Source: Burkholderia ubonensis (lineage in GTDB: Bacteria; Pseudomonadota; Gammaproteobacteria; Burkholderiales; Burkholderiaceae). Taken from it: 64,000 nucleotides of DNA. A program made the position numbers and the translations under genes. Position 1 is the first letter of the stretch, and every line of letters begins with the position of its first letter. The notes below the pieces were generated by a model. That model worked only from the letters and a program-made list of their open reading frames with translations. It made no database searches and was not told the DNA's origin. Shown piece after piece: positions 16,935 to 25,578 of this stretch. Where the stretch lies: contig NZ_CADFEB010000013.1 of NCBI RefSeq assembly GCF_902833085.1, forward strand, positions 62,001-126,000, read 5' to 3'.

Positions 16935-17781
16935 TCCGGTTGCGATCGGCGTCGGCGCCCGCGAGGTCGTCGTCGGCGCCCGCACGCGCGGACGGTGGTA
17001 CCTGCGCAAGCGGGCGCCGGTCGCCGAGCCGGTCAGCGTCGCGATTCCCGATGCGCAGTTCGGCACCGAGCCGGGCGTGCTCGATGCGCTGCGCGCCGCG
17101 CTCGGCGCCGCGCAGCAGGGCGCGGAGCCAAGCGCCGCGCCGATGATACGCAGTGCATACGTCGTGCTCGACGATTTCTGGTGCAACCACGCGATCCTGC
17201 GCGGCGACTTCCGCACGTTGCGCGCGCGCGAGCTCGAAGCCGTCGCGCTCGCGCATTTTTCGGACACCTGCGGGATCGACGGCGATGCGCTGGTCGTGCG
17301 CTGGTGCGTGCAGCACGGCGGCCGCGCGCTGTTCGCGAGCGCGCTGCCGCGCGCGCTGCACGACGGCATGCACGAAGCGTGCGCCGCCAGCGCGATGCGC
17401 ATCCGCAGCGTGCGGGCGTGTCTTCCGCAGATGCTGAACCGGATCGCGGCGGGCTGCGACGGCGATGCGCTGCTGCTGTTCGTCGCCGGCGAGCTGATGC
17501 AGGCGGTGATGATCGAACGCGTCGGCTGGGCCGCCTATGACGCGCAGCGCCTGTTCGCGGGCGATGCGGGCGACGCGTCGCGGCTCGCCGAACTCGCCGG
17601 CCAACTGTTCGAGCGTTCGGCGACGCGGGCGGGCCTGAAGCGCGAGGAATGCCGGATCTACCTGTGCGGCATCGACATGGACCCCGCGCCGTTCGCCGAA
17701 CGTTTCGCGGCGGCGATCCGCCCGCCGCAGCCGGCCCTCGACGGGTCGCTCGCGCGCCGGCTGATGGAGGCGGCGCAATGA
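16915..17781 (+). CDS. PilM/GspL-like cytoplasmic scaffold protein (divergent)
   Basis: The 288-residue protein has no membrane segment. Its place between the ATPase and a small bitopic protein, and its actin-like features (a start with VAIGVGAREVVVGA, a middle YVVLDDFW strand and a late LLLFVAGELMQAVMIE strand), match PilM or the cytoplasmic half of GspL. Sequence similarity is weak, and the nucleotide-binding motifs are not obvious. The start is GTG inside gspE with GAGGAG 6 nt upstream, which supports the overlap. Its stop overlaps the next start (ATGA). Confidence 0.6.
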   Translation: MSRWLNSPVAIGVGAREVVVGARTRGRWYLRKRAPVAEPVSVAIPDAQFGTEPGVLDALRAALGAAQQGAEPSAAPMIRSAYVVLDDFWCNHAILRGDFRTLRARELEAVALAHFSDTCGIDGDALVVRWCVQHGGRALFASALPRALHDGMHEACAASAMRIRSVRACLPQMLNRIAAGCDGDALLLFVAGELMQAVMIERVGWAAYDAQRLFAGDAGDASRLAELAGQLFERSATRAGLKREECRIYLCGIDMDPAPFAERFAAAIRPPQPALDGSLARRLMEAAQ

Positions 17782-18308
17782 TTCCGCTCGTCGACATCGA
17801 CTTCGGCCGGCGCCGCGCGCGCCCCGCGGCGGGCGGCGTGATCCTGCTGGCTGCCGCCGCCGTGCTGCTGATCGCGTGCGGCGCACGGCTGTGGCACGCG
17901 TATGCGGAAAACGATCGCGCGCAGGCGGCGATCGAGGCCGTCCGCCATCGGACGCTCGCGCAGCGGCATGTCGCGAAGCCGCCGCCGACCCCGGCGGCGA
18001 AGCTTGCGGAGAAGCAGGGCCAGGCGGTCCTGCGCGAACTGACGGTGCCGTGGCAGGACCTGTTTTCGATCGTCGAGGATTATCCGGACCACGACGTCGC
18101 GCTGATCGGCATCGACCAGAACCCGGCGCAGAGCCAGATCCGCATCACCGCCGAAGCGAAGAACCTCGACGCGATGGTCGCCTACCTGAAGTATCTGCAG
18201 GCGAGCGTGCTGCTGCGCGAAGCGGTGCTCAACGGTCACGTGATCGAGAACAACGTGCCGGGCAAGCCGGTGCGCTTCCAGATCACGGCGGTCTGGAGGA
18301 AATCATGA
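17778..18308 (+). CDS. PilN-like bitopic inner-membrane protein
   Basis: The 176-residue protein starts with IPLVDIDFGRRRARP, typical of PilN's cytoplasmic peptide that docks onto PilM. One membrane helix (about residues 20-38) and a periplasmic domain (VALIGIDQNPAQSQIRITAEAKNLDAMVAYLKYL) like PilN/GspL follow. It is translationally coupled at both ends by ATGA overlaps. It should help form the PilMNOP alignment complex linking motor and secretin. Confidence 0.7.
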   Translation: MIPLVDIDFGRRRARPAAGGVILLAAAAVLLIACGARLWHAYAENDRAQAAIEAVRHRTLAQRHVAKPPPTPAAKLAEKQGQAVLRELTVPWQDLFSIVEDYPDHDVALIGIDQNPAQSQIRITAEAKNLDAMVAYLKYLQASVLLREAVLNGHVIENNVPGKPVRFQITAVWRKS

Positions 18309-18868
18309 AAGCGGCCCGGTTGCGCGACTCGCTGCTCACGCTGCGCTACGAATTGCGGCGCGCGTTCGGCCTGCCGGGGCTCGCCGGCGTGCTGACGCTC
18401 GGCGCGGCGGCGATTCTGTACGCGGCCGCCTCGAACGTGGAAGCCGACACGCGCGCGCTGCGGGACCCGGTGGGGCTCGCGCGGGCGGCGCGCGGCCATC
18501 CGGCGGGCGGGCGCCACGCGGCGGCGGAAGCGGTCGCGCTCGACGCGTTGCCCGACCTGTTCCCGCGCTTTTCGCAGAGCGCGGACGACATCGCGTCGAT
18601 CTTCGCGCAGGCGCGCGACAGCAACCTGACGCTCGGGGCCGCCGAGTACCAGGTGACGACCGATTCGGGCGCGCGCTTCGCGCGCTATCAGGTGCTGCTG
18701 CCCGTCAAGGATCAGTACGGCGCGATCCGTCGATTCGTCGCGCGGGTGCTCAACAACGTGCCGAATGCGGCGCTGCAGGAAATCCACGTCGAGCGTCCCG
18801 CCGTGAACGGCAACGTGCTCGACGCGCGCGTGCGTTTCGAGCTCGTTTACCGGAGCGCGCAGCCATGA
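18305..18868 (+). CDS. PilO/GspM-like bitopic inner-membrane protein
   Basis: The 187-residue protein has a short cytoplasmic N-terminus, one membrane helix at about residues 24-45 and a periplasmic ferredoxin-like domain (FARYQVLLPVKDQYGAIRRF, LQEIHVERPAV). This is consistent with PilO, the partner of PilN. Assignment rests on layout and gene order more than on motifs. It overlaps both neighbours by 4 nt. Confidence 0.6.
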   Translation: MKAARLRDSLLTLRYELRRAFGLPGLAGVLTLGAAAILYAAASNVEADTRALRDPVGLARAARGHPAGGRHAAAEAVALDALPDLFPRFSQSADDIASIFAQARDSNLTLGAAEYQVTTDSGARFARYQVLLPVKDQYGAIRRFVARVLNNVPNAALQEIHVERPAVNGNVLDARVRFELVYRSAQP

Positions 18869-19494
18869 AGCCGGCCGCATTGAAACCCGCTGCCGTCGCA
18901 CGCATCGCGCTGGCGTTGTGCTGCATCGTCGCCGGCGTCGTCGGGTATCGCATGCTGGTCGCGGCGTCGCCGGCGCCGTCGCCGCGCGCGGCGTTCGACC
19001 GCCTGCATCGCGACGACGCGGGCGCTCGGCCGGTTGCCGGGCATCGTGCGCTGCCGTCGCAAGCGGCGTCTGCGGCATCTGCGTCTGCGGCCGTTGCGGC
19101 GCCACGTGCATCTGCCGATACGCCCACGCCCGCGCCGACGCCGCGGGAGCAGCTCGCCGCGTTGCGCGCGCCGGTGTCCGTCGCATCGGCGAACGATCCG
19201 TTCACCGCGTCGTCATGGCAGCCGCCGCCGCCCGTCGAGGCGCCGCCGCCCACCGCGCGCCCGGCGCCGCCGACGGCGCCCCCGGTGCCGTTTTCCTACG
19301 TCGGCGAACTGGATGCGAAGGCGGACAAGCCGCAGGTATTTCTCAGCAACGGCGATCAGTTGCTGATCGTGTCGCCCGGCGACGTGATCGATGGCCAGTA
19401 CCGTGTCGACTCCGTATCGGCGTCGAACGTGGTGCTGACCTATCTGCCGCTGAACCAGACGCAGGTGGTGTCCATTCCAGTGGAGGGAAAGTAG
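18865..19494 (+). CDS. PilP/GspC-like periplasmic linker protein
   Basis: The 209-residue protein has an N-terminal anchor helix (about residues 10-33) and a long Ala/Pro-rich linker (about 45-142). The C-terminal small beta domain (FSYVGELDAKADKPQVFLSNGDQL, GDVIDGQYRVDSVS, VVLTYLPLNQTQVVSI) matches the HR/PilP domain that binds the secretin N0 region. It bridges the inner-membrane PilMNO complex to the outer-membrane secretin encoded immediately after it. The stop codon abuts the next start. Confidence 0.75.
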   Translation: MKPAALKPAAVARIALALCCIVAGVVGYRMLVAASPAPSPRAAFDRLHRDDAGARPVAGHRALPSQAASAASASAAVAAPRASADTPTPAPTPREQLAALRAPVSVASANDPFTASSWQPPPPVEAPPPTARPAPPTAPPVPFSYVGELDAKADKPQVFLSNGDQLLIVSPGDVIDGQYRVDSVSASNVVLTYLPLNQTQVVSIPVEGK

Positions 19495-21798
19495 ATGAAA
19501 ACCTCACGCACACGGGGGGCGCGCCGCGACGGGAACAGCGGTCCATCGACAGGCGTCGTGCCTGTCACCCCGTTCGATTCCCGCTGCACGCCGGCGAGCC
19601 GGACCACGACGAAGCGCGCGCTGGCGATCGCCGCGGCGGTGCTCGCGTGCGGCGGTTGCGCACACGTGCCGAACCTCCACGACGATCCGACCAACGCGCA
19701 GGTGAAGATCGACGCGATGCACGACCGTGATGCCGAAATCGACGAACTCCTCGACAACGCCGACCGGCTTCGCCTGGACAACCAGTTCGACGCCGCGGCC
19801 CGGTCCGTCTTCATGGCGACCGAGCTCGACCCGCGCAGCGAGCGCGCGCGCAGGATCGGCGCGATGATCGAGCAGGACCGCAAGCACCTCGCGATCCTGC
19901 AGGAAGCCGACCGGATGATGAAGCGCGGCTCGTATGCGCAGGCGGCCGATCGCGTGCACCGCGTGCTGGTCGAGAATCCGGCCAATGCGATGGCGCTGCG
20001 GATGCAGCGGGAGCTCGACGAAAAGCGCCGGCAGCAGCACGCGGAGCGCGACGACAAGCTCGCCGCGTCGTCGATCATGCGCACGCCGGTATCGCTGCAG
20101 TTCCGCGACGCGAACGTGCGGATGGTCTTCGAGGCGCTGTCGCGCACCTCCGGACTGAACGTGATCTTCGATCGCGACGTGCGGGCCGACCTGAAGACGA
20201 CGATCTTCGTGCAGAACGCGTCGCTGCAGGACACGGTCGACATGATCCTGCTGCAGAACCAGCTCGACAAGAAGCAGATGAACGCGAACACGCTGTTCAT
20301 CTACCCGGCGACGCCGGCGAAGGAGCTCGAATACCAGGAACTCAAGGTGCGCACGTTCCAGTTGTCGAACGTCGACGCGAAGCAGATCCAGTCGCTGCTG
20401 AAGAGCCTGCTGAAAGTGAAGGAAGTCGTGATCGACGAGCGCGCGAACACCGTGACGATTCGCGGCACGCCGGACATGATCAAGGTGGCAGACGAGATGA
20501 TCGCCGCGCAGGACCTGCCGGAGCCGGAGGTGATGCTCGAAGTCGAGGTGCTGGAAGTGTCGCACGAGCGGATGTCGCAGCTCGGCATCAACTGGCCCAA
20601 CTCGTTCACCGTGTCGACGCCGAGCACGGTGAATACCTGGGGCGCGCTGCACCATCTGCCGGTCAATGCGCTGAACGTCAGCGGGCTGTCCGCCACCGCG
20701 GACTTCAAGCTCACGGACACCGATGCGAACCTGCTCGCGAGCCCGCGCATCCGCACGCGCAACAAGGAGAAGGCGCGCATCATGATCGGCGACAAGGTGC
20801 CGGTGATTTCGAGCTCGAGCACGCCGAGCACGAGCGGCCCGTCGTTCACGCAGATGATCCAGTACCTCGATGTCGGCATCAAGCTCGAAGTGGAGCCGCA
20901 GGTCTATCGCGACGGCGACGTCGGCATCAAGCTGAATCTCGAGGTCAGCAACATCACCAATACGATCCAGAGCGGCAATTCGCAGGGGCTGAGCTCGCTC
21001 GCGTATCAGATCGGCACGCGCAGCGCATCGACGAGCCTGCGGCTGCGGGACGGCGAAACCCAGATCATGGGCGGGCTGATCTCGGACGAGGACCGCCGCA
21101 ATGCGAACAAGGTGCCGGGGCTCGGGCAGCTGCCGCTGCTCGGCCGCCTGTTCTCGGATCACGAAGGCGATCACAAGAAGACCGAGATCGTGCTGCAGAT
21201 CACGCCGCACATCATCCGGCCGCAGGTCGCGGCGGATGCGGACACGCAGGAAGTGTGGTCGGGCACCGACGTCAACGTGCACGCGGACGAGCTGCGGCTC
21301 GATCCCGTGGCGCTGAACGCGGAAGCGGCCGCGGAGCCCGCGGCGGCCGCGCGGCCCAAGGCGCGGCCGGTGCCCGGCAGCGTCGGCGGCGGCACGTCCG
21401 GCGCCAGTGCGGCTTCGGCGTTGGGCGCGGCGGCGACCCGCGCGCTGCCTTCGCCGGAGAGCGGCGCGTTCGGGCAGCTGCCGGCCGCACCGCGCACGAC
21501 GCCGCCGCCGGAACCGTACGGCGGGCGTTTCTCGCGACAGCAGCCCGCGCCGGCGACGGCGCCCGCGAAGGCGGCGGAGCCTGCGCAGGGCGCGGCGCAG
21601 GCGGCCGAACCGGCGGGCAACGAAGCGGAACCGGCTCCGGGCACCACCGTGACGCCGGTGGCATCGCCGGCGCCTGCGGCACCCCCGGCGCCCGCCGCAG
21701 CCCCGGCCGCGGCCGCGCCGCCGCCGTCGACGCTGCGGATGCCGGCGGGCGACATCCCGAGCGAAAACCCGCTGCACCCGGTCCAGAGCGGGAACTGA
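19495..21798 (+). CDS. gspD: Secretin (GspD/PilQ type), lipoprotein
   Basis: The 767-residue protein has an atypical 40-residue N-terminal extension before a lipoprotein-type signal (KRALAIAAAVLACGGC, lipidated Cys at about 56). A helical/TPR-like segment (about 70-190), an N0/N1-type secretin domain (SLQFRDANVRMVFEALS) and the secretin barrel domain follow (LLASPRIRTRNKEKARIMIGDKVPV, GLISDEDRRNANKVPGLGQLPLLGRLF). A Pro/Ala-rich C-terminal tail of about 150 residues ends it. It forms the outer-membrane pore of the pseudopilus machine. A pilotin gene was not seen, and the N-terminal lipid may replace it. Confidence 0.92.
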   Translation: MKTSRTRGARRDGNSGPSTGVVPVTPFDSRCTPASRTTTKRALAIAAAVLACGGCAHVPNLHDDPTNAQVKIDAMHDRDAEIDELLDNADRLRLDNQFDAAARSVFMATELDPRSERARRIGAMIEQDRKHLAILQEADRMMKRGSYAQAADRVHRVLVENPANAMALRMQRELDEKRRQQHAERDDKLAASSIMRTPVSLQFRDANVRMVFEALSRTSGLNVIFDRDVRADLKTTIFVQNASLQDTVDMILLQNQLDKKQMNANTLFIYPATPAKELEYQELKVRTFQLSNVDAKQIQSLLKSLLKVKEVVIDERANTVTIRGTPDMIKVADEMIAAQDLPEPEVMLEVEVLEVSHERMSQLGINWPNSFTVSTPSTVNTWGALHHLPVNALNVSGLSATADFKLTDTDANLLASPRIRTRNKEKARIMIGDKVPVISSSSTPSTSGPSFTQMIQYLDVGIKLEVEPQVYRDGDVGIKLNLEVSNITNTIQSGNSQGLSSLAYQIGTRSASTSLRLRDGETQIMGGLISDEDRRNANKVPGLGQLPLLGRLFSDHEGDHKKTEIVLQITPHIIRPQVAADADTQEVWSGTDVNVHADELRLDPVALNAEAAAEPAAAARPKARPVPGSVGGGTSGASAASALGAAATRALPSPESGAFGQLPAAPRTTPPPEPYGGRFSRQQPAPATAPAKAAEPAQGAAQAAEPAGNEAEPAPGTTVTPVASPAPAAPPAPAAAPAAAAPPPSTLRMPAGDIPSENPLHPVQSGN

Positions 21799-21801
21799 AC
21801 C

Positions 21802-22356
21802 GTGGCGACCCGGAACGGCACGATGCGCATCGGCGGCACGGGGCATCACGCCCGGCGCGGCTTCACGCTGATCGAGATGGTGATCACGCTCGCGCTGGTG
21901 GGCATCCTCGCGCTCGCGATCATGCCGTTCTCCGAGCTGATCGTGCAGCGGCAGAAAGAGCAGGAGCTGAGCGCCGCGTTGCGCGAGATCCGCACCGCGC
22001 TCGACGCATACAAGGACGCGAGCGACGCGGGGAAGATCGAAAAGGATGCCGAAGCGTCCGGCTATCCGCCGTCGCTGGGCGTGCTCGTGACGGGCGTGAA
22101 GGACGCGCGGGACCCCAAGGGCGGCCTGCTGATGTTCCTGCGCCGCGTGCCGCGTGATCCGTTCTTCACCGGCGACCCGGATACGCCGCCCGAGGAGACC
22201 TGGAACGTGCGCGCCTACGGCCAGCCGCCGGATCAGGCGGCCGGCGGGTCGTCCGGCGCATCGTCCGGAACCGACGCGGCAGGCAAGGACGTGTTCGACG
22301 TGACGTCGAAATCCGCGCGCGTCGGCATCAACGGCATCCCGTACAGACAATGGTGA
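21802..22356 (+). CDS. Pseudopilin (GspG/GspH-like)
   Basis: The 184-residue protein has the prepilin peptidase motif RRGFTLIEMVITLALVG with Gly at residue 19 and Glu at +5. A hydrophobic helix and a small C-terminal domain follow (DAYKDASDAGKIEKD, YPPSLGVLV, RRVPRDPFFTG). The processing enzyme is not encoded here, so the housekeeping PilD must serve. The GTG start lies 3 nt after the secretin stop, indicating coupling. It is a minor or second pseudopilin of the fibre. Confidence 0.85.
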   Translation: MATRNGTMRIGGTGHHARRGFTLIEMVITLALVGILALAIMPFSELIVQRQKEQELSAALREIRTALDAYKDASDAGKIEKDAEASGYPPSLGVLVTGVKDARDPKGGLLMFLRRVPRDPFFTGDPDTPPEETWNVRAYGQPPDQAAGGSSGASSGTDAAGKDVFDVTSKSARVGINGIPYRQW

Positions 22357-22369
22357 CGGTGCACCCATC

Positions 22370-22759
22370 ATGAAACCCGCTCGCATGCGCAGATCGCGCG
22401 GCTTCACGCTGATCGAAATCGTGGTCGTGATGGCCATCATCGGCCTGCTCCTGACGCTGGCGGTGCCGCGCTACCTGCACAGCATCGAACGCGGCAAGGA
22501 GCAGGTCCGGCAGCAGAACATCGCGGTGATGCGCAACGCGATCGACCAGTACTTCGGCGACAACGGCCAGTATCCCGAGACGCTCGACGAACTGGTCGCG
22601 AAGCATTACCTGCGCGTGGTCCCGGTCGATCCCGTGAACGGCGACGACAAATGGGCGGTGATCGCGTCGCCGGACGAGACCAAGCCGGGGGTCTACGACG
22701 TGGCGCCCGCGAGCAGCGCACAGGGCGAGCCGCCGCACGCGGCGGGAGCGGCGCGATGA
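22370..22759 (+). CDS. Pseudopilin (GspG-like), small
   Basis: The 129-residue protein has a short leader, SRGFTLIEIVVVMAIIGLLL (cleavage after Gly11, Glu at +5). A GspG-like core with YFGDNGQYPETLDELV and VPVDPVNGDDKWAV follows. It is closer to the length of a standard major pseudopilin than the first gene of the operon. It overlaps the next gene by 4 nt. Confidence 0.85.
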   Translation: MKPARMRRSRGFTLIEIVVVMAIIGLLLTLAVPRYLHSIERGKEQVRQQNIAVMRNAIDQYFGDNGQYPETLDELVAKHYLRVVPVDPVNGDDKWAVIASPDETKPGVYDVAPASSAQGEPPHAAGAAR

Positions 22760-23361
22760 GCGCGGCCGGCCGGGCCGCGTGCCGGGCGCATGCCGCGCGT
22801 CAGCGCGGGCTCGTGCTGCTCGCGCTGCTGATCGCGCTGATGCTGATGTCGATCGCGCTGGCGGGCGCGCTGGACGTCTGGGCGCTGCAACGGCGCCGCG
22901 AAGACGAGAAGCAGCTGCTGTTCGCCGGCGACCAGTACCGCAAGGCGATCGTGCGCTACTACGGCCTGGCTCGCGCGTACCCGGCGAGCGTCGACGATCT
23001 GGTGGACGACACCCGTTTCCCGAAGCCGATGCATCATCTGCGGCGCGCGTATCCGGACCCGCTGACCGGACGGACCGACTGGATGTTCCTGTGGCGAGCC
23101 GACCGCTTCTACGGCGTCTACAGCAGCGTCGACCGGGCCACCGTCAAGCGCGCGGGCTTTCCGCCGCAATACGCGGATTTCGACGGCGAGCAGACCTACG
23201 CGAAGTGGAAGTTCCTTTACCTCGCGCCGGGCCTGGCGATGCCGGCCGGCGATGCGGCGCCGGCCGCCGCGCAGGCCGCGTCCGATGCGGCGGCCAGCGC
23301 GCCGAGCCTGTCCGGGTTCGGCGGGTATCTGCCGGGGCAGCAGCGGTCCGGGTTGCGGTGA
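22756..23361 (+). CDS. Pseudopilin-like or GspJ/K-like membrane protein
   Basis: The 201-residue protein has an N-terminal hydrophobic helix RGLVLLALLIALMLMSIALAG that resembles a pilin helix, but the normal G-F-T-L-x-E cleavage motif is replaced by G-L-V-L-L-A without Glu at +5. The C-terminal domain includes YRKAIVRYYGLARAYPASVDDLV and a low-complexity Ala-rich end. It is likely a minor pseudopilin or an inner-membrane anchor of the fibre tip. It is the last gene of the operon. Confidence 0.7.
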   Translation: MSAAGRAACRAHAARQRGLVLLALLIALMLMSIALAGALDVWALQRRREDEKQLLFAGDQYRKAIVRYYGLARAYPASVDDLVDDTRFPKPMHHLRRAYPDPLTGRTDWMFLWRADRFYGVYSSVDRATVKRAGFPPQYADFDGEQTYAKWKFLYLAPGLAMPAGDAAPAAAQAASDAAASAPSLSGFGGYLPGQQRSGLR

Positions 23362-23437
23362 CGCGCGGCGGATCGGCGCGCGCGGCGAAGTCTCTGTTAT
23401 CTTCGGGGGCTTCCGAACGACTTTCCGACCGATTTTC

Positions 23438-24058
23438 ATGACCGACCGCATCGTTGCCGCGTTCGATTTCGACGGCACCATCACCACTTCCGACAGCTTT
23501 CGCCATTTCGTCCGCTCCGCGATCGGCACGCCGCGCTTCGCGTGGGCGGGGCTGCGCGCGCTGCCGTGGATCGCCGCGATGAAGGCGGGACGGCTGTCGC
23601 GCGGCGACGCGAAGGCGAAGTTCGCGTGGTTCGCGTTCGGGCCGATGCGCGAGGACGCGCTGGAGGCGGCCGCGTGCCGCTTCGTCGCGACGGACCTGCC
23701 GCGGCTCGTGCGGCCCGAGATGCTCGAGCGGATTCGCGAGCATCGCGCGCGCGGCCACGAACTCGTGCTGGTGAGCGCGTCGCCGTCGCTGTACCTCGAG
23801 AAGTGGGCGAAGGCGGCCGGCTTCGACGCGGTGCTCGCGACGCGGCTCGCGTTCGAGCGCGGCGCGTTCGCCGGCCGGCTCGACGGCGAGAACTGCTGGG
23901 GGCCGCAGAAGGTCGCGCGGCTGAGCGCGTGGTGGGGCGAGCATCCGCCTCGGCAGCTGTTCGCGTATGGCGACAGCCGCGGCGACAAGGAGATGGCCGA
24001 GCGCGCGAACTGGGCGTGGATTCGCGGGCAGGGGCCGATGCCGCCGATCGATGCGTGA
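23438..24058 (+). CDS. HAD-IB family phosphatase
   Basis: The 206-residue cytosolic enzyme has HAD motif I FDFDGTITTSD (nucleophile Asp in DFDGT), motif II LVSASPSLYL, and motif IV GDSRGDKEM near the C-terminus. It belongs to subfamily IB, which includes phosphoserine phosphatase-like and lysophosphatidate-type phosphatases. The substrate cannot be told from sequence. It is 77 nt after the pseudopilus operon and convergent with pelG; no functional link to either is evident. Confidence 0.9.
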   Translation: MTDRIVAAFDFDGTITTSDSFRHFVRSAIGTPRFAWAGLRALPWIAAMKAGRLSRGDAKAKFAWFAFGPMREDALEAAACRFVATDLPRLVRPEMLERIREHRARGHELVLVSASPSLYLEKWAKAAGFDAVLATRLAFERGAFAGRLDGENCWGPQKVARLSAWWGEHPPRQLFAYGDSRGDKEMAERANWAWIRGQGPMPPIDA

Positions 24059-24105
24059 CGACCGACGCCTGGCGTGGACAGCGGATCGCGGCGCGCGAGC
24101 GCCGC

Positions 24106-25476
24106 TTACTGCAGCATGAAGATCTCGTATTCGAGCGTATCGAGCTTCCGGTCCAGCCAGCTCATCCCGACGAGCACCACGACGAGCAGCGCGATCGCGA
24201 ATCCGTACCCGTAGAACACCGGGCCGGCGGCGAGCGACGCCGCGGTCAGGCACCCGTTCAGCACGCAGAACAGCGCGATCAGCGCGAGCGCCGGCCGCTG
24301 CCGGTCGAGATAGATGAAGCTGTTCATGATCGCGAGGAACACCATCTGCAGGCTGGTCGCGATCACCTGCACCGACAGCAGCGGCATGTAGAGCCGCGAG
24401 ATGCCCATCGTCTCGAGCAGCAGCGGGCCGGTCGTGAGCACGACCAGCACGGTCAGCGTCTGCACCTTGACGATGTCGAACAGCGCGCTGCGCAGCGACT
24501 GCGCCATCGCGTCGTGCGCATATTCGATTTGCTGCAGCGAGCCGCCTTCGCGGATCGCGGTGTTGAACGCGCCGTAGTGCCCCGCGAACTCGGTCTCGAC
24601 GCGCAGCATGAACACCGCCATGCCCGGCGTGATCGCGAGATAGGCGAGGAAGATCGGGATGTCGTAGATGACCGACGCATGCAGCGACCCGATCACCGCC
24701 TGTCCGGAGCTCGGCGAATACCAGAACATGATCTTGTCGATCCAGATGCCGAGGTTGTACAGCAAGCCGATCAGCAGCAGCGCCGGATAGTGGTGCGCGC
24801 GCCGCAGCAGGTCGAACGAGACCACGCGCGACGCCGGGAAGCCGCCGTAGACCCGGATCAGCAGCAACAGCAGCAACAGCGTCTGGCCGAGCACGAAACC
24901 GTACAGCAGCCCTTCGAGGCCGAAGCGCTTCAGCGCGACCGCGGCCACCGTCGTCACCGCGTAGCCGACGAAGAACGCGCGCAGGATGCCGCTGTATTGC
25001 TTGAGCCCCGCGAGGAACACGCTCGCGGTCCAGATGTCGCACAGCAGCACGAAGCCGGTGACCATCAGCGCGCGATACAGCGCGCTTTGCGCGTCGAACG
25101 CGAAGCCGGCGGCGAGCAGGCCCAGCATGATCGCGCCGGCCGTGACCGCGAGCAGCGCGCCGGTGAAGTTGGGCAGGATCGCGTCGAGCTGCCGGTCGAA
25201 CAGGCGATCGCTCGTGAAGCGGGTGAGCGTGAGCTGCATCGGGCCGGTGACGATCAGGCTCGCGGCGATCAGGTAGGTCGCGGACACCTGGAAATCCGAC
25301 ACGATCGCGTTCGGCAACAGCGGCGACGCGCCGAGCAGCCCGACCAGCAGGATGCCGACGATCGACCAGATCCACGGCCCGGCGCCGACCATCCCGGCAT
25401 ACGCATACGCGCGCATGATGCCGAGCAGCGAATTGTGCCGGATGAGCCGGCGCAGCTTGATTCCGATGGCGGACAT
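24106..25476 (-). CDS. pelG: PelG, Pel polysaccharide membrane transporter
   Basis: The 456-residue protein has about twelve membrane helices and the PelG/Wzx-like flippase layout, beginning with KLRRLIRHNSLLGIMRAYAYAGMV and containing WIDKIMFWY and QQIEYAHDAMAQSLR. With PelD, PelE and PelF it forms the inner-membrane synthase complex that polymerises and translocates the partially de-N-acetylated galactosamine/glucosamine polymer Pel. It is the last gene of the leftward pelDEFG operon, 102 nt beyond pelF. Confidence 0.93.
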   Translation of the reverse strand: MSAIGIKLRRLIRHNSLLGIMRAYAYAGMVGAGPWIWSIVGILLVGLLGASPLLPNAIVSDFQVSATYLIAASLIVTGPMQLTLTRFTSDRLFDRQLDAILPNFTGALLAVTAGAIMLGLLAAGFAFDAQSALYRALMVTGFVLLCDIWTASVFLAGLKQYSGILRAFFVGYAVTTVAAVALKRFGLEGLLYGFVLGQTLLLLLLLIRVYGGFPASRVVSFDLLRRAHHYPALLLIGLLYNLGIWIDKIMFWYSPSSGQAVIGSLHASVIYDIPIFLAYLAITPGMAVFMLRVETEFAGHYGAFNTAIREGGSLQQIEYAHDAMAQSLRSALFDIVKVQTLTVLVVLTTGPLLLETMGISRLYMPLLSVQVIATSLQMVFLAIMNSFIYLDRQRPALALIALFCVLNGCLTAASLAAGPVFYGYGFAIALLVVVLVGMSWLDRKLDTLEYEIFMLQ

Positions 25477-25578
25477 CGATCGCTCCTTCGTCCCGGGCCG
25501 GTTGCCGTCGCTTGCAGCGGCGTGCCGGCGGCCGGCGCAAGCCCTTCGTTCGCGGCGCTGGCCGCGCGCCGCTGGCCG

